Under the pieces are notes generated by a model. It worked only from the letters and a program-made list of their open reading frames with translations. It did no database searches and was not told the origin of the DNA. Shown piece by piece: positions 58,101 to 64,000 of a stretch of 64,000 nucleotides of DNA; position 1 is the first letter of the stretch; each line of letters begins with the position of its first letter. A program made the position numbers and the translations under genes. The stretch is from Aphrocallistes beatrix (taxonomy: Eukaryota > Porifera > Hexactinellida > Sceptrulophora > Aphrocallistidae), in contig OY725494.1 in NCBI GenBank assembly GCA_963281255.1, positions 3,423,934-3,487,933 on the forward strand. Reading direction: 5' to 3'.

Positions 58101-61100
58101 AGACAATTGTAATAGTTAGGAACATGTCAAAGCATCAAGTTTTAGCTATTTTAACTTTGGTTGCCAAGAGATGTCTGAGAGTCCTTGGAATGCTCGCTGT
58201 AGCCCGTGGTTATCCGCCCACTTGGAATGGAGGTAGGAGTCGTCGTCGGCTGATTCCAGTTTCTTCATCTCTTCCTGTCTCTTGTACGCGGCAGCCATCA
58301 TATGCTTCTGCTCTTCTTCTGAGAAGATCGGCTCACGGACTGGAGCCATCTGTCCCTTCTTCTGCAGTTTGCAGATTATTTTGGTCTTCTCATTACGTCC
58401 CACGTAATCCTGTAGTAGTTTGTCCGATTTCATTTCCTTTCCGGAGAACCAGAGGGCTGCCTGGTCGAGAGCAATCACCAGCTTGCTCGCTTGTGTACCA
58501 GATAGGTCCTCTTCCCCTTTCAGCTCCATCTCCACCGGCTCATACGGGGGCAGTCCCATCGGGTAGACGATCATCACTGCTCCTCTCAGCTGGTCCAACG
58601 CCCCCTGTGCAATCTGGTGTGTCAGACACGTCCCTGCGTCCACCAACTTCCTGGACACCATCTGCTTCGACTCTTCTACTGTGCGTTTCAGTACGTCCTG
58701 CATCTTCCGACTGGGAGCCTGTCCGTTCCGTCTCCCGATTGGATCCTTGTTACTCTCCGCTCCTCCGCTAGGTTGACACTTGATGCCCCACTCGTCTATT
58801 AACTTCAACTCCTCCACCTAATTCACTCATTTAACTCCGCACATTTGAATGAAACCTATTCTTATATCGTGTCTCACCTGCTCATCTGTTAGTCCCTGCA
58901 TATTAGGCGGTAGACACACCCCGTGATCCGCCAGATTCACGATCTCATCACAGATGCGTTCCACTTTCAGTTTAAGGTTGTGCAGCTCAGCTATTTCCTT
59001 CACCAGCTGGACAATACTGACCCCACACACAGTCTCATAGAGGAAGAGACTCGTGTCTCCCTGTTTCACGTATAACTTCACCATGCTGGCGGACAAATGT
59101 TAGAATCTAAAATATATTGTGTCGAATTTATTATTCTAACTCTATTTTATTTATAATGAATTGTCTTATAACGTTTTTGCATCTTAGGGTGATATGGGAG
59201 TAAAGGGAAGAACTGGATTGAATGGCACCATTGTGAGTTAATTCATCCTAATCGAAGTAATACAAAAGAGAGAAGTTTAATTATGTCGCCACCTCCCTCA
59301 CATAATGTTCCTTTGTTAGGGATTCAAAGGTGCAAATGGATCAGACGGACAGAAAGGAGATAAGGTGAGAATTTATAACAGCAGTCAATTGACACATCAA
59401 CGATCCAAATTGCTTCATCAAGTGCAAATCTCAGATAATTGATGCACTAATGTAATTGATATACTGTTCATTGTATGATAGGGTACTAAAGGTTTGAGAG
59501 GAGAGATCGGGCCTGATGGAAAATTGGTGAGTGGAATAGAGTGAAATCAATCGTGATAATTAGAATAAACCGAATGCATTATTCAATTTAATGATTACCA
59601 ATTGAAGGGAGATGAAGGAGAGAGAGGAGATGCGATTAGATATGTAAGTTATAATCTTTAATGACTAAATATATTACTAATATGTCAGTCAGAGAGGAAT
59701 GCCCAGCTGAACAGAATATTTGAGAAGAGGAGGACTTAATCGTATTAATTGTGTATGTCTATTTAGAGAGAACAACTTTCGAGTAGCTGTAGTGAACCCG
59801 GCAGTCTCTTTTTTGACAAAATTAAAAAGTTACTCTACTACTGTGATGAGACAACTCAAACTTACAAGGTAACATTCTTGGCTGTAGAAGTTGAACAAAT
59901 ACTTTTTAATATTTAATTACGTATTGTGTCTTAAAGTGCATTGGAGCAGACTCTAAAGGAAGTTGTACAGGTTGGTATCCCTACTAACTTTACGATTAAG
60001 CATGTTAAGTCGTAGACAGTATCATTTCAATATGAGATTTTTAAAAGGGTACACTTTAGGCTTGTCATAGATTGCTGTGAACAGCAAAATTCATTTTACA
60101 ACAATTATCTGTGTAGACTGTACGTGTGTGATCGGAGGACAAGTGTTAGAGTGTGAATCGGATAGATTTATATCCAGATCAGGGTCCGCCTGTACTACTT
60201 CAACGGTTGCAGTAGATTTCATTCTGATTGTTGATGATTCATTTGGAAATGTCAACTCTCAACGATGGATCAAAGAGTATATTCCCATCCTCAATCAGAG
60301 ATTGTTAGACCAGTGTATTGGACTCCTTCAAGTCGCCCCCAACCGAGCACAGATTATAGGATTTGGTGGGGCTCCGTTTTTGAGAGCACCGCACTTTGTA
60401 ACTCCCGACAAAGTTTTTCTTTACAAGGATTCCCCGGGATTTTCTACCCGGAGTTTTACAATGAGTGATTTTGAAAGTGCTATAGATAACCTCCAGAATC
60501 TAGGTGATGGCCTCACTGGGAACGAAGAACCAGGCTATGAAGCTCTAGAATTCGCACTTGACTATGCTGTCTTGAGACCATCAACTGAGGCGGTCAAGTA
60601 CGTCCCACTGTTCCTTTTTGTTTCAGATGAGGAAACCGCCTGTAATTATTCAGATTCAAAGTTTGAGGAAATCGTAGAAAGATTCAGACAACGATCTCCA
60701 TCAGTATTAGAATTCATCATAAACCCGAGATCTTTTAACGCAAGTGGACTTGATAATATTTTCGGTGTCTCATACTCGAATAATCAAGACTTGAACGTGT
60801 GGAGCTACAACGCAACACAAACGGACAGATCAACTGTAGCTATTGGGAGTGTACAGACATATCTTCGAGATAGGAGGTCACACCGAGAAATTAAACGACA
60901 CTACATCGACTTAGCTATGTGTACGCAGAGAGCGTCCACGCACGTGTGGAACATGGAACCATTTCTGACGAACTCTAGCATTGTGAATAAAGTTTCTGAT
61001 GCCTTCATATCGCAGAGTATAGAGACGGTTATTGAGCAGGGAGTTACGTTCACATGTCAGCATTGTTACTGCGATGCAACCGGGAATTCCAACTGCATCC

Positions 61101-61303
61101 AGCTAGAAGGGAAAATACTCTGCGATTGTCTTGACAGAGGTGTGGACAGACGATGCCCTTGTGTACGTCAACAGATACAGAACCTGCTAGAGGGTGCATC
61201 CAACATGACGATACCAATGATTGAGCTCGCGTGCGACATAGAGAATACGCTGGTAGGAATTGAGATGTGCAGAGAGTTCATCGTAGAACCAACTGCTTCA
61301 TAG
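55199..61303 (+). CDS. Secreted VWA / short collagen / VWC-like / VWA protein
   Basis: Twenty-one exons, 877 aa. 55199-55292: signal peptide (MRLAGGFSTLSICNVFVVGL...). 55492-56064: VWA with full MIDAS (DGSGS, TRTN, LTDGRDE). 56468-56496: GCCARGKQ link. Collagen, phase 0: 56565-56600, 56678-56728, 56869-56901, 56977-57030, 57101-57154, 57233-57286, 57404-57448, 57852-57896, 57980-58051, 59188-59232, 59320-59364, 59482-59526, 59608-59643. 59767-59868 and 59937-59970: C-terminal domain as in the preceding gene (SCSEPGSLFFD..LLYYC..CIGADSKGSC). 60117-61303: a short Cys-rich VWC-like piece (CTCVIGGQVLEC), a second VWA with an altered MIDAS (DDSFG) and a Cys-rich tail (CQHCYCDATGNSNC, CDCLDRG, CPC). 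The exon series parallels the upstream VWA-collagen gene, so they are tandem paralogues. Without the last splice the frame would stop at TAA 59985-59987, giving a short form like its paralogue. CFAP298 occupies the intron 58052-59187. Confidence 0.83.
58146..59084 (-). CDS. CFAP298: CFAP298 (C21orf59/Kurly) cilia protein, nested antisense gene
   Basis: Two exons on the minus strand: 59084-58878 (69 codons, from ATG MVKLYVKQGDTSLFLYE) and 58817-58146 (to TAG), with a 60-nt phase-0 intron (CAG|GTGAGA ... TTAG|GTGGAG). The product is 292 aa, close to the 290 aa of the human protein. Conserved blocks are easy to see: LPPNMQGLTDEQ, DEWGIKCQPSGG, DPIGRRNGQAPS, LDQLRGAVMIVYPMGLPPYE, DYVGRNEKTKIICKLQKKGQ and WADNHGLQRAF. 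CFAP298 is needed for assembly of outer dynein arms and for motile cilia and planar polarity. The whole gene sits in a 1,136-nt intron of the VWA-collagen gene, leaving about 95 nt at its 3' side and 103 nt at its 5' side. It is better conserved and less AT-rich than its surroundings. Confidence 0.96.
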
Positions 61304-61968
61304 ATCAAGCAGCTTCATGTAGATAACTAATTAGCTTTATATGCTATGATTGTATTATTTCAATAATTATCCAATTACTTATCACTGATGAGACAAGTTT
61401 GTATATATTATTATACTGTGTATGCCGCCCTATGGAATGTACGTAAAGCCAATAGTATAATTTCGTTTTCACAGGAATGATTTCTATTCATTCATCCGTC
61501 GAGAATTTATATGTACAGTCTGGCTTGCTGATTTTAATGAACTGAGGAATATTTGGGGCATGATAGGTACATTGCAACTCGGTTGAGTGCGTAGTTTAGT
61601 ACTGAAGAGCATCGGGCAATAAATTCAAAATAAACAATTACAGTTCTTCCATTGATGAGTTCAGAAATTTTCGGGTAGAGGGTATAAGGGTCTTCTGTTA
61701 TACATCACGATCGAAAATAATTTTCTGACCGTAAAAAAGTTCACCCTATATTTCACAAAAAATAGGTGTCAATAATCAACCATAAATTCATTTGGAAAAG
61801 AAAACTCCTCTCATATGATTACTACCTTCCTTTCTTCCACTGGTTCCTTTCGATTTCTAAGCATTTCATATATCAATGTTAGAAAGTTTGAATGATACAG
61901 TTACAAGTTTTTAATCAGTAGAAACATTCAGCATTATGTTAGTATAATATCTTGCATGCCCGCATCAG
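61304..61968. other. Intergenic region before XAB2
   Basis: About 660 nt, AT-rich, with no exon seen. It must contain the 3' UTR of the VWA-collagen gene and the XAB2 promoter; AATAAA at about 61619 could end the former. Confidence 0.55.
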
Positions 61969-64000
61969 ATGGCAGAGCTAGACATAAAAGAGAGTGACAT
62001 TGGCTTTGAAGAAGAGCTCCTTCGAAATCCTCACTCAGTTAAGCTATGGATACGGTACATCGAACACAAGAGTTGTGTATCATCTGAGGGGGACGAAGGA
62101 ACGGGGGGCACTAATCTCCTCTATGAGCGGGCAGTCCGTCAACTGCCTGGCAGCTACAAACTCTGGTACAATTACTTGAAGAGTAGACGCACGCAGGTGA
62201 GAGATAAACCGATCTCGGATCCCGCTTATGAGAAGGTCAACAACGCGTTTGAACGGGCCCTCGTGTTTCTGCACAAGATGCCCAGGATCTGGATTGACTA
62301 CTGCAAGTTCCTTGTGGACCAATGCAAGGTTGGTAATCAGCACAAGCTGTAGTAATCTGAATTTTTCTTCTGGTTATAAACAATTGGACCCCTTTCTCTC
62401 TCTCTCCATTCCACTTCACCAGGTGACGAAGAGTAGACACACATTCGATCGTGCGCTGAGATCTCTACCCCTCACTCAGCACAAGAGGATCTGGCCGTTG
62501 TATACAGACTTCGTTCGTTCTTACGAACTGCCTGAGACGACAGTGCGTGTGTATAGACGCTACCTCAAGATTTGTCCTGAGGAGGCGGAGGACTATATCG
62601 ACTATCTGGTCGATATCGGGAGACTGGACGAAGCAGCCTGTAGGCTAGTCAGGGTGCATACTAACTAGTACATATGCGTGTATATTGTCACCTGCTCGAA
62701 GAATTATAGTAAATTACGGATTTTGTTTTGTTAGATAATAAATGACGAGAGTTTCGCATCGAAAGTAGGAAAGTCTAAGCATCAGCTGTGGCACGAGTTG
62801 TGTGAACTGATCAGCAAGAATCCGGAGAGAATAACCTCGCTCAAAGTAGACCCCATCATCCGAGGAGGTATCGCTCAATTCACGGACAGTAGGGGGCAGC
62901 TGTGGAATGCGCTCGCTGACTACCACATCAGGGCGGGACACTTTGACATGGCTAGAGACATCTATGAAGAGGGAATGGATACTGTCACCACAGTCAGAGA
63001 CTTCGTACAGGTACGAGTCACTCCATGCATTGACTTCTTTGGGCAGTAATACAAATCTTATTCAGCCTAGCGATTCATACCCATACATTATAACTAATAA
63101 CTTGTAACCTCTTGAAACCTTGTAATACAATGTAGGCTACTTCACGCTGTTTCTATGGAATGTTTCTGTGTAGTACATACCGTATTTGTCCCAATAGCAT
63201 CCGGCCCTGGAATACACAGAGTGTCCTAATTTGTCCTACCGCATGGAATAAAGTTGTATAGCAAATTCTTCCCTCTAACGTTGAACCAATCAGTGGTTAT
63301 ATTCAGTGTAGTATATTCTCTCTTGAATATGAGTTTTCTATCAGGTTATAAATGGAGCTAAAAGTTAATAATCGCGCCGGCTACTATTCGAGGATATGGT
63401 ATGTGTGACTTCACTAGACATAGCATAACAAAGTGACGTACATTTTGCAATTGTTGTATGATAGCATACCAATTGTATACACAAGAGCACATTCGACAGA
63501 AACAACGTGAAGTAACTATGGAAAGTTTATGGAAGCAAAATAGCTTGATTGCCATTACGTTTTGGACAAAAATTCCTTCACGAAGATTGGAATGTAAACA
63601 TGATTCCAGAATATAATGTTTTTCCTATAAATCTATTAATTAATCCGTTGATAAACCATTTTGTACATATTTCAGAGTTTGGTATACATATGTATGCTAA
63701 GTTATTGTTAGTATAGACAGATGTGTCTATCATTTTACCAAGAAATTGCATATTGATATAGACTACTATATCGAGATCGAGCAGGACTGATTACTCTGCA
63801 CTAAGCATTAAGATAATAAAAACTTGGAGATTGGGTCACCCATATCAATTCTTCCAGATATTTGAGGCGCACTCTAGCTTTGAGGAGGGATTGATTCAAC
63901 AACGAATGGAAGCCATTCAAGCAGGCGACCAGGATCAGTTCCCGAGTCAAGACGAGGCAGAAACGGACTTGGAACTGAAGTTAGCTCGCTACGAGTGTCT
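61969..64000 (+). CDS. XAB2: XAB2/SYF1 pre-mRNA splicing factor, 5' part, partial
   Basis: Four exons in phase 0 throughout: 61969-62328, 62423-62653, 62735-63010 and 63858 to beyond the window end. The product begins MAELDIKESDIGFEEELLRN. It consists of HAT (half-a-TPR) repeats: SVKLWIRYIEHK, SYKLWYNYLKSRR, MPRIWIDYCKFLVDQ, HKRIWPLYTDFVRS, AEDYIDYLVDIGRLDEA, HQLWHELCELISKNP, GQLWNALADYHIRAGHFDMARDIYEEG. The order and spacing match animal XAB2 (yeast Syf1). This is a scaffold of the Prp19/NTC-associated complex in the spliceosome and, in vertebrates, a partner of XPA in transcription-coupled repair. About the first 335 residues are present; the known protein is about 850 residues, so most of the gene lies to the right. 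Confidence 0.94.
63011..63857 (+). other. Third XAB2 intron
   Basis: An 847-nt intron, much longer than the other XAB2 introns here (81 and 94 nt). AT-rich; nothing recognised inside. Confidence 0.6.

Noticed and set aside
58124-58771. 215-codon + strand frame over CFAP298
   Set aside because: Antisense shadow. The minus-strand frame matches CFAP298 along its full length with a canonical intron.
1-64000. CRISPR array, operons, tRNA or rRNA genes
   Set aside because: The tandem repeats are coding or transposon-derived, gene structure is eukaryotic, and no tRNA or rRNA-like sequence was recognised by eye. A tRNAscan or Rfam search could still find a small RNA.

Overview
The window is animal nuclear DNA: AT-rich, intron-containing, and read almost entirely on the + strand. 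Short GT-AG introns (often 60-80 nt), Gly-X-Y collagen exons of 36/45/54 nt, VWA and fibronectin III (FN3) domains, a ciliary gene (CFAP298), glutaminase with C-terminal ankyrin repeats, RAB32 and the spliceosomal protein XAB2/SYF1 all point to a metazoan. The compact introns and the simple VWA-collagen and FN3-mucin matrix proteins would suit a sponge or another early-branching animal. That placement is inference and was not tested by any search.

Layout. 1-953: last two exons of glutaminase (GLS). 2169-2801: intronless RAB32/38-type GTPase. 4648-44779: one very large predicted secreted protein (signal-peptide exon, then 55 FN3 domains in 38 exons, then a Thr-rich mucin-like exon; about 5,800 aa if all exons are joined). 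45748-47196: a smaller secreted protein with signal peptide, Ig-like domain and Thr-rich tail. 48002-52921: signal peptide, Ig-like domain, VWA domain, short collagen and a small Cys-containing C-terminal domain. 55199-61303: signal peptide, VWA, short collagen, the same small C-terminal domain, then a VWC-like segment and a second, degenerate VWA. CFAP298 lies antisense inside one intron of that last gene (58146-59084). 61969-64000: 5' part of XAB2/SYF1, running off the window.

The centre of interest is the FN3 array. Two copies of a four-exon block (X-Y-A-B) are followed by fifteen copies of an A-B exon pair (A encodes two FN3 domains, B one). Every exon is phase 1 at both ends. Copies are nearly identical even in the 76-nt A-B intron. 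Units 3-14 show a three-unit higher-order period, visible in both the coding variants and the flanking intron sequence. Coding differences concentrate in a few short FN3 positions that are shuffled among units, as expected from unequal exchange and gene conversion. The larger introns are loaded with MITEs, foldback elements and a hAT transposase remnant.

The four secreted genes lie head to tail between ordinary cellular genes. They share a design (short signal-peptide exon ending in phase 1, then extracellular modules), and several are clearly local duplicates of each other. They probably make an extracellular matrix or cell-surface adhesion set. A role in recognition between cells or individuals is speculation.
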